Below, in pieces: positions 24,565 through 36,900 of a stretch of 64,000 bases of DNA. The first letter of the stretch is position 1. Each line of letters opens with the position of its first letter. The stretch covers positions 2,292,490-2,356,489 of the forward strand of contig JACTAT010000052.1 in assembly GCA_014526335.1 (NCBI GenBank). The letters run 5' to 3'. Under the pieces are notes generated by a model, which was not told where the DNA came from, made no database searches, and saw nothing but the letters and a program-made list of their open reading frames with translations. The translations under genes and the position numbers were made by a program. This DNA comes from Chrysaora quinquecirrha (lineage: Eukaryota; Cnidaria; Scyphozoa; Semaeostomeae; Pelagiidae).

Positions 24565-24927
24565 AAATATTTTTGATCATTTTAGTGTCGACGCATCATT
24601 TATGATCGTACAAACAACCAAAAGTTAGTCAAGGAGAAGTGACTTTTCAAAAAGTTGTACGAAATTTTTATGAACAATAAAAGGATTTCCAAGGGGTTTC
24701 ATTAAACAATGGGATTTCAGGCAAAAGTGTACGAGATTTCTATAGAATGAATTGCCTCTCTGATAAGATCTATATCAGTGGCAAAGCCGCATCTGATAGA
24801 TACACTTGAATAACTGGAAGGTGGTGATGGACAACTTGATAACCTGAAAATGTTTACAGTAGAGTCTAATCCTTGCATACATATATTGAGATATTTAACG
24901 TTTTCATTATTGCAAAAAAGACTTTGA

Positions 24928-25269
24928 CTACAATCATGGACAAAATATGTTGAGACAAATACTATATTGATTTAGGGTCTATTGATTTAGGGTCTAGTCG
25001 TATTGATTTAGGGTCTATGTCTTTGTCCCTTCCCCCCATTCAATCTTGATTATTTTATAGGTGGTTTGCCCGAGCGGTCAAGTCGCTCGTCTCACGATCG
25101 TAAGATCGAGGGTTCGAATCTCGTCGGGACCACTTTCAATAAGCCTGCAGTCAACTCAGCTATCCATCCTTCCGAGGTCGGTAAATGAGTACCCAGACTT
25201 CTGGGGTAATAACTAACAGTGTCCCCAATTAGTAGAAATGCAAAATACCTTGACACTTGAATAAAGTCG

Positions 25270-25323
<54 letters not shown>

Positions 25324-25471
25324 GTTATCACGAATGTCATAAAACACTGTCGCTCGCATGATGGATCGATTATTTCTGATGCGAATTAAACAAAAATTCA
25401 ACATTGAACTGAGGGAGGGGGCTAGGCGGAGCAATAAGGAATCTGAACGTATACTTTGTCCATGATTGTAG
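24928..25471. mobile_element. inverted-repeat element carrying a nested SINE
   Basis: CTACAATCATGGACAAA at the left and TTTGTCCATGATTGTAG at the right are perfect inverted repeats. Just inside the left end TATTGATTTAGGGTCTA is repeated three times (24964-25018). A tRNA-derived SINE occupies the middle. Confidence 0.8.
25060..25325 (+). mobile_element. tRNA-derived SINE with (TTA)n tail
   Basis: The head is tRNA-like: an A box in TTTGCCCGAGCGGTCAAGTC and a B box in GGTTCGAATCTC, with a pairing acceptor (GTGGTTT/GGACCAC). The T stem mispairs and the anticodon loop has six bases, so it is not a functional tRNA. The body follows (CAGCTATCCATCCTTCCGAG, GTCGGTAAATGAGTACC) and it ends in a pure TTA run at 25271-25322. 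These are the parts of a tRNA-class SINE. Confidence 0.88.
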
Positions 25472-25662
25472 AACACATACAGATCTCATTAAATTTAAGA
25501 CAATGCTCGCAAATATTTTGCCATCCATACACATGAAGGCACAGTGTCATCGTAAACGTAAACATTCAGTTGTTAGGCAGAACGCGGAAAGGAATAGAAA
25601 AAGCCCATCTCTGTCTGTACACTCAGGAAATGTTCTTGCAACAAAAGTGCTGAAAAATTTGA

Positions 25663-25900
25663 ACCTACAATCTTGGACAAAATATATTGGAACAGCCTAA
25701 ATAGTCTTGCAACTATCTATTGATTCCCCCTTCTCCCCCGTTACAATGTTGTTTCGTACAAAAGTTGTTTTGCTCTACTACCAACATTGTTTTGGGGGTA
25801 AAAGGGGGGAGAATCGGAGTTATGGAAAATCAATGTAATAGGCCTTATTCCTTCGAGAAAATGGTTTGTCCCAAATATTTTGTCCAAGATTGTATATAGG
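25663..25900. mobile_element. inverted-repeat element, word ACAATCTTGGACAAAATAT
   Basis: CCTACAATCTTGGACAAAAT at the left and ATTTTGTCCAAGATTGTATA at the right are inverted. The core has AACATTGTTTTGGGGG and its near complement. The termini resemble those of the 24.9-25.5 kb element (CTACAATCATGGACAAA). Confidence 0.78.
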
Positions 25901-26084
25901 TAAAACCGCGCTCTCTTTATTAATGAAAACGAAAACTATGCGAAAAGGTTTGGACGGGAGGTCCGGACTTCGTCAAGAGAAAACCATGGAAAAGTTTTAG
26001 CTTCCCTTGAATAGCATTGATCCAAAGAGACCTTTGCGAAATTATGGTTTTCATTTCTGGTCTTAGGAAAAAAGTGGGGTCAAT

Positions 26085-26446
26085 GATTTAACCACACTTC
26101 GCATCCAAAGTATTTGGTTGATCTTAAAACAATTTCAGTGCTAGAATTTAGGTACAGTCTCGCAAAATCGAATCTGACCAAGATCCTTTGCAATCAATGT
26201 GAACGGCTCTATTGTTGCTGCTGAGTCATCCTTTCGAAAGCAAAATGCAAAGTAGAAACGTTGTCAGCCACTTTGCAGTAAATAATAATGGAACCTATTG
26301 GTAAGAAATCCTAAAATACCAACCCATCGATCAGATCAAAGAAGAATATTAGATCCCAGCGCAGAGAATTTCAGTTAAAACCCCCCCCCCCATATGAGCG
26401 GCACGTCCAGTATGTTTACATTTTTAAGTACCCTCCCCCCTGGGGA
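26085..26446 (+). mobile_element. G-rich-ended element, copy 1 (diverged relative of 41.8 kb)
   Basis: It shares CGCAAAATCGAATCTGAC, TTGTCAGCCACTTTGC, AACCTATTGGTAAGAAA and CCATATGAGCGGCACGTC, in order, with the copy at 41830-42304. Its right end is AAGTACCCTCCCCCCTGGGG; the left end is not clear. Confidence 0.75.
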
Positions 26447-26687
26447 TGCAGTCTAAGCCTGAAGAAAGTTTTTTGCGGCAGGCTTAAATTTTGAATCGCC
26501 AAAGCTTATAGATTTCACTTTTCTTGGCATGACAGACAAACAATTATTATTTATTTGCACAGGTGCTGCTTTTATTTTGACAAAATTATTTTTCAAATTT
26601 GTTTTTTTTGATAGAAACCGTTGACATGAAAATTAAATATTGCTTGCAGGTGGATAGTATAAGAAATCAGGACAACACACAAAAAGC

Positions 26688-27961
26688 ATGAAAGATATGG
26701 ATGTCAAAGTAAATAAGTTGGTATTACTTATTGGTAAGTAAGATGCAAAAAAATTGTTATGTTCTGCATTTCTCTCACAATTTTAATCAAGGTTGAAGGT
26801 TTTACATGGGCATCTGAAAAAAGATGGCTTCAGTTTCAGGGTTAAGCAGACCTTTCATTGATGCCTGATTGCCCCTATCCTATGGATGGGTAAACAACAG
26901 GATGTGGAGTGGCTTCCACCCCAGCGGGGTACTCATTAACTTTCAATACTGGGGGTCCATGCCAATATTTGGGGTCCGAAAATCTTAAACATATTCAATA
27001 TTTGGGGTCTGTGAATTATAACATGAACAAAAATTCAATATTTGTGGTCCACAAATCTGAAGGAAGAATCTTGCGATTTGGTGCGATTCATTACAATGAC
27101 CCATCCAACTGCCAAGAGCTTATAAATTGTCATGAAACTGATGGCTAAACCCGAGAAAACATTTTAGGTGTCCAAAAATAGATAGCAATATTTGGGGTCT
27201 CAAAGACATTAAACTCAATATTTGGGGGTCTGCAAGGAAATAGTGGCATGGACCCTGTATTGAAAGTTAATGAGTGCCCCCCCGGGGCTTCCACCCCCAT
27301 CCTCTTTCAAGGTTTACTCGTACCGCAACTGCTCTGGGCATAAGTTACCAAACTCGCAGACTTTAAGGTATATGAATTAGCTACAAAACGGTAGAAAAAT
27401 GTCTACAGAAGAAGAATGATCGGTACAGTTTTATACATAGTTTTTGCTTTTAGCTACAGTTGCACAACGACCCTTGAGTCTAAGACCCAGTTCCAAATAG
27501 TCCCAAACTATTTTAGATAGGTCTCTTCCTCTTACTAAAACGGGACTTTATTTACTTGTTTTGATCTTCTATTTTTCTTTGACCCGTATATGCTATATGT
27601 TCCAAAGTTCAGAACAGATATACGCGTACACGAGCCCCAAGGGAATCAGGGGCTGTTATTATAACAGTCCCAAATTCCTTGGAACGGTTATCCTGAAAAC
27701 GGGGAATAGGGTGAAACCAGACCTTTGTAAATGCAAAAATTAAAACATTTCTACTAAATTGCTAGAGCGGTTTATCCCGTTATCTTTTAGAGTGTCAACT
27801 GTTGCTTTACAGTAACTTAAATTTTCGTAGAATCTGAGCCAGCTTTAAACGTGTTACCTGATGAAATATTTATCGTAGTGTTTGATATGAAAAATAATTT
27901 TTTGTTTCAGTTTTGATACTTTTTGAGCATGAAGTTCAAACCTTTGTGGACATTTCGTCAG
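26688..27961 (+). CDS. receptor exons 1-2: start codon and signal peptide
   Basis: Exon 1 (26688-26733) reads MKDMDVKVNKLVLLI and ends in phase 1 at GTAAGT. Exon 2 (27911-27961) continues VLILFEHEVQTFVDISS and ends in phase 1 at GTGAGT. Joined, they give a charged start, a hydrophobic core (KLVLLIVLILF) and a polar exit, as in a signal peptide. The phase fits the FTP exon 3.4 kb downstream. Confidence 0.75.
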
Positions 27962-30900
27962 GTGAGTAAAGCGCTCCATATTACACTATTTTGAAAGCAG
28001 CTTGACTGAGGGGACTCAGGGCTAGCTCTCAAAGGTTTCTAAGTCAGGGACTTGAGGCCTCAGAGTTGCATTTGAATTCAACACACAGACTGAAAGTTGC
28101 TGGTCTTAAGCTATGGCTAAACTAGGAGAGATGTTGCGCGCGAAACTGTATTTGGGGTGTCACATGTTGATAGCAGTTTATATTAAACTGAATTGTACAT
28201 ATCCTTTTAAAAAATTCATAATACATACATACATACATCCCAGGATGGCTAAACATTCGAGTGACAAGCGAGCAACATCTCCCCGAATAGCGGAGACAAG
28301 AAATGTTTCTGTTGTCCCTCAGAAACATTTGCATGTCTCTTGCTACAAATTTTGTCGCGCGCTACAAAGTTTCCGAGGTGGCTAAACTGGGAGACACCGA
28401 GGGGACATCAATGTCGTGTGTGACATGTCTCCTAGTTTAGCCAGGCCTTTAGTCCGAAAAAGAAGAATTTCTCGCGTTTCTCCTGCTTTGAACTAACTTG
28501 AACCAAAAAGGTGAGGAAAGCAATATTGGTAATTGTGTATTAACTTGCAGGTTCTTCGTTGAGCCAACAAATTGCTAAAAGTTTTTTGAAACCCGACGTG
28601 GTTGCGCATTAAACATTATGGCTTATTAGATAAAGGTGTACACACATTTCTTTGTAAGAAAGTTAAACTTTAAAAGAGCACTGGACGCTGGAAAGGTTAC
28701 AAAGTAATAATAACATTCTAGTATATGAGTAAAAGAGAACTTTTTCTTTTGTGCCCTGTTTTCAAGGGATGGGTTTCAAGTGGATCTTATTCTAAAGTAA
28801 TGCAGATTAGATGATAGGCCTCTCGTTTACACGCGTTATGGTGAATCCATACTGCTCTGGATCTGCTATCCTTATACACTCTTTTCTTATAAGAAACTCG
28901 TTTATAAGAAACTCAGTACTGAGGTCAATATTGGTCCAGAAACTTTCAGTGCTCAACCCAAAATGATAAGAAACTCACAGATCTCAACAATCCTGAGAAT
29001 GAGATACCCTATAGTCTCGAGAAACAGACTTTTGTTTCATGTTAAGTGTCTATTTTTACAAAAAACAGCTCATGCAAACGTGAATTGTATTACTTATTCT
29101 ATTTATCCAGTGTAAGCATCAAATACTGATTTGGCATAAAAAATTTTGATCCCTAAGAAACTGCTGAGAAACTTTCAGCACCAAAATTCTCCAGAAATTA
29201 AGAAACTTTGAGTACTGAAGAAAAATCTTAGTTTCTTATAGTGCAATCTGGAACGCTCTGAAAAATGCTTATATTTGGAACCTTTCACGTTAATCCCGTT
29301 CAGGTTCCTTGTTAACAAGTGAGAACGGTTTGAAAGCGCTGCCAAGTGTTGATATGTAAGAATAGAACTACAGATATATCTCGTGTAACGGCCCACTGTA
29401 GGACCGGACCTGTACACGTCGCTAAAAACTAGTACAAGCTGTTTTTGTTGAAGAAAACTATTGTGGTTTCAATTCAAACAGGGACAAGAAACCTCGTTCC
29501 ATACAGAGCTTTCTCTGTTAAACAGTGAAGGCGAAATTGTGCTTTAATGCCATTGACTGGAATCTCAGAAAGAAGAAAAATAAAACGAGACCTCAATTCT
29601 GGCTCTGACGATACTGTGGCTGGGGTTCGAAGTAGGGCTTCACTAGGCCCCTGGCAACAAGAGCTAGTTCAGCTAGCTCAATTAGGCCACGAAGCTAAAA
29701 CTTCTTTGCAAATGTTTAGGTTATGTTTGCTAGGTTATTTATGGTTTGATACAAAGGCAAGTACTGGCGAACAATGGGGAAATTAGCATCTGCCGCCGAC
29801 CACCAGGGGTCTCGACGTAGCAACGGATCATAATGGCAGCTTCAGGAGTAATTAACGAGATGTCGCGCATAGCGAATGCAAATTTATCTTCTGTTGTACT
29901 GAGTGGAGTAGCAGGAATCATGGAGACATTCATTGAAGTTTACATACAAATATAACAGGAAATAAGAACAAGTGAAGGACAACAAAAATAACAACATCAG
30001 GCCCTAGACTTACTACACAGGTCGTAGTTTTGCTGCCTTCACCGCAATTCGATTCATTCGAAAAAGTACAAAATTGAAAAATAGTTGTTGCTGTTGTTAA
30101 TGGCGGCAGTTCAATCTACAAACTAGTATGAGCGGGCTGTGTTGCGTGGGTAGCTGGGAGCAAATCTACGACTTTTGTAGTGAGTCTAATCAGGCCCTAA
30201 AACACTTGACCTAAACAATAATTTACTGCTTCTAAGAAAAAACGGCGCAAGGAGCTTCCAAACAAGGGGCTGGACATTTCGAGATGAGAACATGAGAAAT
30301 ATATTCTTTTGGGTCGGTATAATATATATGAGTATAAGATATGTGGGAAGAATCATCTTGTGTTTTTCGTTATCCGAATAATCACAGGATTTTTCCTCTG
30401 TCACCTGCTTGAGTTTAAAAAGATTAAACGAAAGTGAGCTATACTCTTATGCATACGCAAAACAGAGCGTTGAGACTTTAAATATTCGCTTTGTCAGAAG
30501 AATTCTCGCTGACGTCTTGTTTTTGTTTTCTTGATATCCATGTTTTTATCAAGCGTCTTGAATCCTCCTCTCGAAGAGAAGTTTGAAATTCTTTATTTTT
30601 AAGCCAGGTATATGTCGGCCCACGATGCGATAGAACTAACGCCAACTAGTTATGACTGCTTACTTAGCTATGTCGACATGTCAACAACTAGTCACTAGTC
30701 AGAACTTATAAGATACAGTTAAAAGCGGTTGCAAAATCGTCCTGGTCGACTGCAACTGACGAAATCAATTTGCAACTAATAGCAATAGTAGAACATGTCT
30801 AGCTTTCTGGAACTATGCGCCGACCTTCACCAACTAGTTGACTTCTTCTAGGAAATATTGCCAGAGTGTTCAAGTTGATCAGGCAGGGTCACTTTATAAG

Positions 30901-33900
30901 GCCGCTTTTAGGTCGTGTCAAATTTAATTCAAGCAAGATTTGAACTAAGTTCGAACTAAATTCGCCAATATAAAATGTCAATTTTATTAGGTGCCGCACA
31001 TTGAATTAAGTGCATAAGAATTTGCCGAACCGAATTCACAAATCTACTTAAATGCAGGGCCTCTTTTTCAGTAAAAAAACCTTAAAAGTACCACTTTGAA
31101 TTAAGTTCAACACAAACTAACTACATATAAAGTGAACGTCGCTTTTACGTCGCTTTTATGCTTGATTAAATTAATCAAATTCGACACGACCTAAATGCGG
31201 GCCTTACAAAGTCCACCTCGGTTGCGACAGATTCGCTCCAAGAAGTCACCGATTAGCATTTGACAACTTCTTCTGATCGCGCGCAACTTACTATAAGCCT
31301 GGCTTAAGAAGTGAAACCAACCTAAAATATATTTCATTGTCCCTGTAGCCCTGACCCCAACAATGAATGTTACATTGGATCCAAAAAGGCTAAATGATGG
31401 TAGTGATGGAACCTGGCTCAACGGCACTTGCACCAATGTCTTCAAGAATTTAAATGGATGGTGGAGAGTGGACTTAAAAGTGATACACAAAGTAGCAAGC
31501 GTAAAGATAACGAACAGAAGAGCGTGCTGTGGGAATGCAATGAGAGATGTGCAGATACGAATTGGTATAAATTCAAGAGATCCAGCAAAAAATACCTTGT
31601 AAGTATTGTGGATAATTAAAATTAAATGAAAAGGAAACTATAGTAGAGCTATTTATATGTTTGAAGAATGAAAACATCTTGTAGGTTTTCGGCAAACCGG
31701 ATGAAATATAGATATAAAGGAATCAGGAATGTTGTAACAAAAGATAGGAATTTCTATTCTCTATGCACACAATCTAAATAATCAATGAGTTGAGTCATTT
31801 ATTTTAATCGCTATTGACATGCACACAATCAAAATAATGGAGAAGGTTGTGTTTGAATCTACGAAATTTTGCATGATTTGAACGACAAACTCGTCAGGAG
31901 GCCATTATCTAGTATACGCTAAAATCTGGAACAAACAAGCAATAGAGCTGGGTACCCCTGGAATGAGTGGGAATCAACGGAACTGAAACGAAATGCGAAT
32001 AGGTAACTTGGAATCGGCGGGAACAAGGCCGTCGGAAGGAAGCTCCGATTGGGTGGGGGGTTACAAACAACTGAAAAGTATTTCCAATAATTTTGAAAAC
32101 AATAGTAGCTATAATGTCATAAAATCATTGCGTCATCAAATGCTGTCGCTTCCGATGAAAAAGTGAGAGCAAGTTGAAGCAAAATGGGGATCAATGACGA
32201 TCCTGGGAAAAAGCAAGAACAAAGCCTGAAACAGCTAGGACCACAGGGAACACGTGGGAACTAAGTGGGGAATTTTCTACACTATTCGTTGCAAGCTGCA
32301 AGCAAATAGGCTGATCTCGGCTGTTCTCAGGCTGATCTCGGCTGGTCTCATTCTTCAAACATGGCTAATGGGTACCTTTAATGTTCTGTTAGCAGAGTCA
32401 CCAGCTCGCTGTAATTAATCGATCTTTTCAAAGAGGTCTGGGTCAGCACTGCGTCTTTCATTTTTGCTCCAATTAAATGTGAATTTGAAGCAAATTTATC
32501 TCCTCTACCTCTCCGAAAGAAATCGCCATACAGGTGGTTGCACGCAGGGAGAATTCCCGTACGAAAAGATGTCCACCATTGTCCAGAAAAATGTCACACC
32601 GACTCAGACCTCTCTGTAAAGGCCCCGGCATATTGAGAAATTTTTGGGCACAGAATACAGGCAAGAGCAATGAAAATTTAAGAGATACAAAATTTAAGAT
32701 ATTTTCAAGAATTTTTAAGAAGGCATTCCTAAACTTAACCAACATCCGTAATTTCTTCTATTAAGATCACCCATACAGTCGCCAGCAGCTAAATTATTTT
32801 CTACTAAACTGAAAACGTATTTTGGAACATAATGCTTGGGAGTACTTTCCTGCATAATTTTCTTTTAGGTGCAAAGATCACAGGAATGCAATCGGGAGTG
32901 GAGTGACACAAATAATCAAATGTAGCTCTGCAAGGAGAGGTCGATTTGTGTTTGTGACGTTCAGGTCATTAGCAAATGGATATCTTTCTCTATGTGGAGT
33001 CGAGGTTAATGCAGTTTCCGAAGGTATTACAAAATTAAGTTTGTTAATCTTTTCTTGGGCGCCAACGTGACAACTTTTCTCTAAGACCGGCGTCATGCAA
33101 GCTGATTGGATTCAGGCTCTTTGACACTGGGGGTTGCAGGTCGGTCTTATGCCCCCAACAATTAACAAAATCCACTGACTTGATGTATTATTAGCTCTAA
33201 TTATATTTGTCTATCAGTGTCCACAAAAACGTCACACGACATTTACGTGGCTTTATGATAGCATATGCTCTTGAATCTAGAGTCGGAATAAAATGCCAAA
33301 ATTATGAATCGGGTTTTCTTAGTTGTCTCCAATTCTTGCTGACTCCCAGAATATTTATATGCCATTTAAATATCTGGGTAAAGAGAGGCACATTGGCATT
33401 GGTATTAACAACTTGAAAGACTATGGCTTGAACCCCCAAAATTTTTTTTGTGAGTCCTACACGCTAGCTAAGCACCGCGCCACCGAAACCACGACCACCC
33501 CTCATCCTTGTCTCTTCAGCTGTCTTCATGCTTACAGAAATGGCGCTTATTGGCCTACAGGCAAAAGTACAGTTATTTCAAGTTAATAGACAGTAAAGAG
33601 CAGCGTAGCGTAGTGGCTAGCACTTGCGCCATTTGGGCTCAAGGTCTGTGGTTCAAATCCAGGCTAGGGAGCACAAATTTACAAGGTGTAAAAACCTTGC
33701 TCTCTGTGACACCGCACCAAGGTGTAAAATTGGTACCTTACTGGTGAAGGCCTTAAAACCCTCGTAGCGCTGGCTGTATGGCTGCAAGCGAGTCGATATA
33801 TACTCCCCAGGGAGTATTGCAAAAAAATTGAAATTGAAAAAAATGGCCTGAGGTAAGGGGGTAAATAGTTGTAAAACGCTGCTGAATATGTCTAGTTATA

Positions 33901-36900
33901 GATATTGGCGCTATATAAAAGCCATGACCTTTACCTTTACCTTTAAAGGCAAATAGCACTAATAGCTTCTTGAGTACGGCAAGCCAAACACACATTTGTT
34001 TATTTGGGTAGAAGAGCCCTTAAATTCTATAAACAATAAACACTTAAAAGGTTTGCTCAGTTGCATGACAGTATTCTGATTCGCAGGGTGCTTCGACGAC
34101 AAGAGAAAAGCCTGGTATAATTTCACGGATACATTCTCGCCCAAACCCTGCCTTTACTGCAAATGCAATACAAACTCAAGCATCACTTGCAACAGGAGTT
34201 TAGCTATCATGCAGAGAGAGACACGGTTCTGTAAAGATTGCAGCATGAAGTCATTTTATATAAGATACTCTTGTAAGACATGCCATGATAATGTTAACAA
34301 AAAGACGTACGCATATGGACAAGGCTGGAGAATAAATAACTGTTCAAAGTGTTTCTGTAAAGGCATTGGTAATGTTTGTAAGGTAATGCTGAAAACAATA
34401 GTGCGTGCCATAGGAAGACCTAGGGTATGTCGCAAATGCAACATTGCTGCATTCAAGAGGAGATATCCATGTAAAGCTTGCTACAGCGCTGTTGGAAAAA
34501 AGTACGCGCATGGGCAGTATTGGACAGTGAATGGTACATGCGTGAAATGCCAGTGCATCGCAGGGACAATAAGTTGTGCTAGAAGTGTTCCTGTAACAGG
34601 AGTATCAAGTGGAAAGCCATCTCTAACGCTGACAAAAGTACCAGTTTGCACATCTTGTAACACTAACAAACTAAATAGCTACCTGAAAAATATGATTGCA
34701 AGGCTTGTTATAACGATGCTACAAATGTTACAGTGAGGCATGATGAGCAGTTTCAGGCAAGCGGCTTTACATGTCAATGCAACGATGGAATTTTGAGCTG
34801 TAGAAAGATAATATCGTATACTACCATTAAGAAACGTCTACTGTTTCTATGGTTATGTCACAACTGTTCTGTCGTAGAAAGCATCCAGAAATTCAAGCAC
34901 AATGGTAAGATTAAAAATAATTATTGGACAATCTAATGTTCGGGACATGTTTAGTTGTCCGAATGATTTAATAATTCTTCAAATATGTCCAAAAGCTATT
35001 TTGATAATATTTCTTTCGACAAATGCTTTCCACGGAATAGTGAGATACCCTTCCCTCCTCCTGTAAAAGTTGCCTGAAATTAAATGCCTCTCTTCAATAA
35101 ATACCACCCCTTTCTTCCTAAAAATGCCAATAACGTCTCCCTTTAATGAACACGGCACCAAATTTCTCAAAAACTAAATTAAATACTCCCGGTGCTTATT
35201 AGAAGAACTAGGTAGGTACAGTTTCCCGATGAAAACTGTACTGAGCTTGTAAAGAGTCGTATGCAAGCTTCAGTGATTACATGGGGCATAGTCGATCAAT
35301 TAGGTTAGGTCAATTTATGCCCTATGAATTTTGTGATAGAAGCAAAGAGTAAAAGCAAATGTCTAAACCACTGACGTTACGAAAATTTTTCTCACTCTTT
35401 CATCTACCCATCATAGGGCCGGTTTATCTATATGAGCCCGCTTACCGGGATCATTTATATAAGACCATCTAATCCAAGTGGGCTGGCTCGGAAAGCGAGA
35501 TCTCGCTTGAGCAGTGACGAGATCTCGATAGGCTGGCTGAAAATTTCTCATATGAACATTCCACCCCACTAACCGGGCTGGAATTGTTTGAACAGCGCAT
35601 GTGTGAAATCACACAAGGTTTTGGAATTGAATTTGAAAATTTTCGTCTCGGAAGCCGGGCCAGAATTATGCCATATGAATAGAACTTGAAATTTGTCTCG
35701 CTAAGTGGGCTGGCCCAGTAAGCGGGCTGGCTCGCCTAATACGAACCGGCCCATATACTATTATCTGATGTCTACAATCAGTACTTATCAAGTACTTATC
35801 ATCACCTTTATAGTGCGGTCTTGCCAAGTCATATAGCAACGAAAGACTTTTACGACTGCCGCACTGCTTAGCCCTCAGTCGAAGTAAGAAAGAGTAGAAA
35901 TGAGGATGCATGTATAGTTTTAAGGGGCATGCAAACCTAGAAGAACATTATGTTGTCTGTTTTTCTGTATTAATTTAAACCATCCTTTCACCCTAGGATG
36001 CACGTTTCAAGGAAAATGGATAGAAAACGGGAAACAACATTCATTGGTTTCGGGCAAATGCCTTATTGTATGAAGTGCTTATGTTTCAACGGTAACGTAA
36101 GATGTTCGTATGCCGAAAGACCAACAATTCCCGTTAAAATACGTTCATGTACCTCAAACAATTCTTGCAGTGCTGCAACAGAAGCCGTATCGAACGGTAA
36201 GGACCTTTTAAATCTAAATTTTTAGAATGAACGGGCATAGCACGTCCGTCATGGGTGAGCCAGTGATAAAACATTATCTAAGTTACCCTATTTTCTTGAA
36301 TAGAAGCCGAGGCTTCTATTTTTCTCGGGAAATAATTTTGCGGCTTCCATTTTTTTGCGACAATGTGGCCATTATTCCAGGGGCGGCGCCACGGGGTGGA
36401 CTGGTGGGGGACATGTCCACTCCAGTTTTCTAAAAGATCAATCTTGTAATTCGCCTTAATTCGATGAGAAAATGGTGGGGGGTAATCAGTCTTGTTCCTT
36501 TCATAGAGACTTTAACCTTGTATCTTCCTTCTTACTGCAGAGAAATTGATGTTCAAGTGTAGGTCAGCTTCCATTCGAAGACATTTCTATTCGAGAAAAT
36601 ACTGCAAAAACATTTGACGTGTTCCTGCTAAAGTTTTCAAATTGTTCCGCTCTGAAAACCTTCAACTCCTAAAATGTTGCATTTTCCACGACTTTTTCAT
36701 TCGCAGATTTCTCGGTAGACGGGAGGTAGAACGCAAGTACGCAAGAGCTAAAGTCCATGGATTTTCATTTGAACGCATGGCCATGTAGATATATCCTTAG
36801 TGTATGGGGAAGGTTTTCCGTGTCTGCAATTCACAGATGAAAAAATTTGATAAAATTTTGTGATAAGCATATTTAATTTTATTTATTTACCTTTTCTTGA

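Noticed and set aside
25060..25133. Possible functional tRNA gene
   Set aside because: The acceptor pairs, but the T stem mispairs, the anticodon loop has six bases, and a SINE body and (TTA)n tail follow.
33218..33416. Possible extra receptor exon after the FTP domain
   Set aside because: In the phase left by exon 4 it meets a stop after 14 codons, whereas the exon at 34087 joins perfectly.
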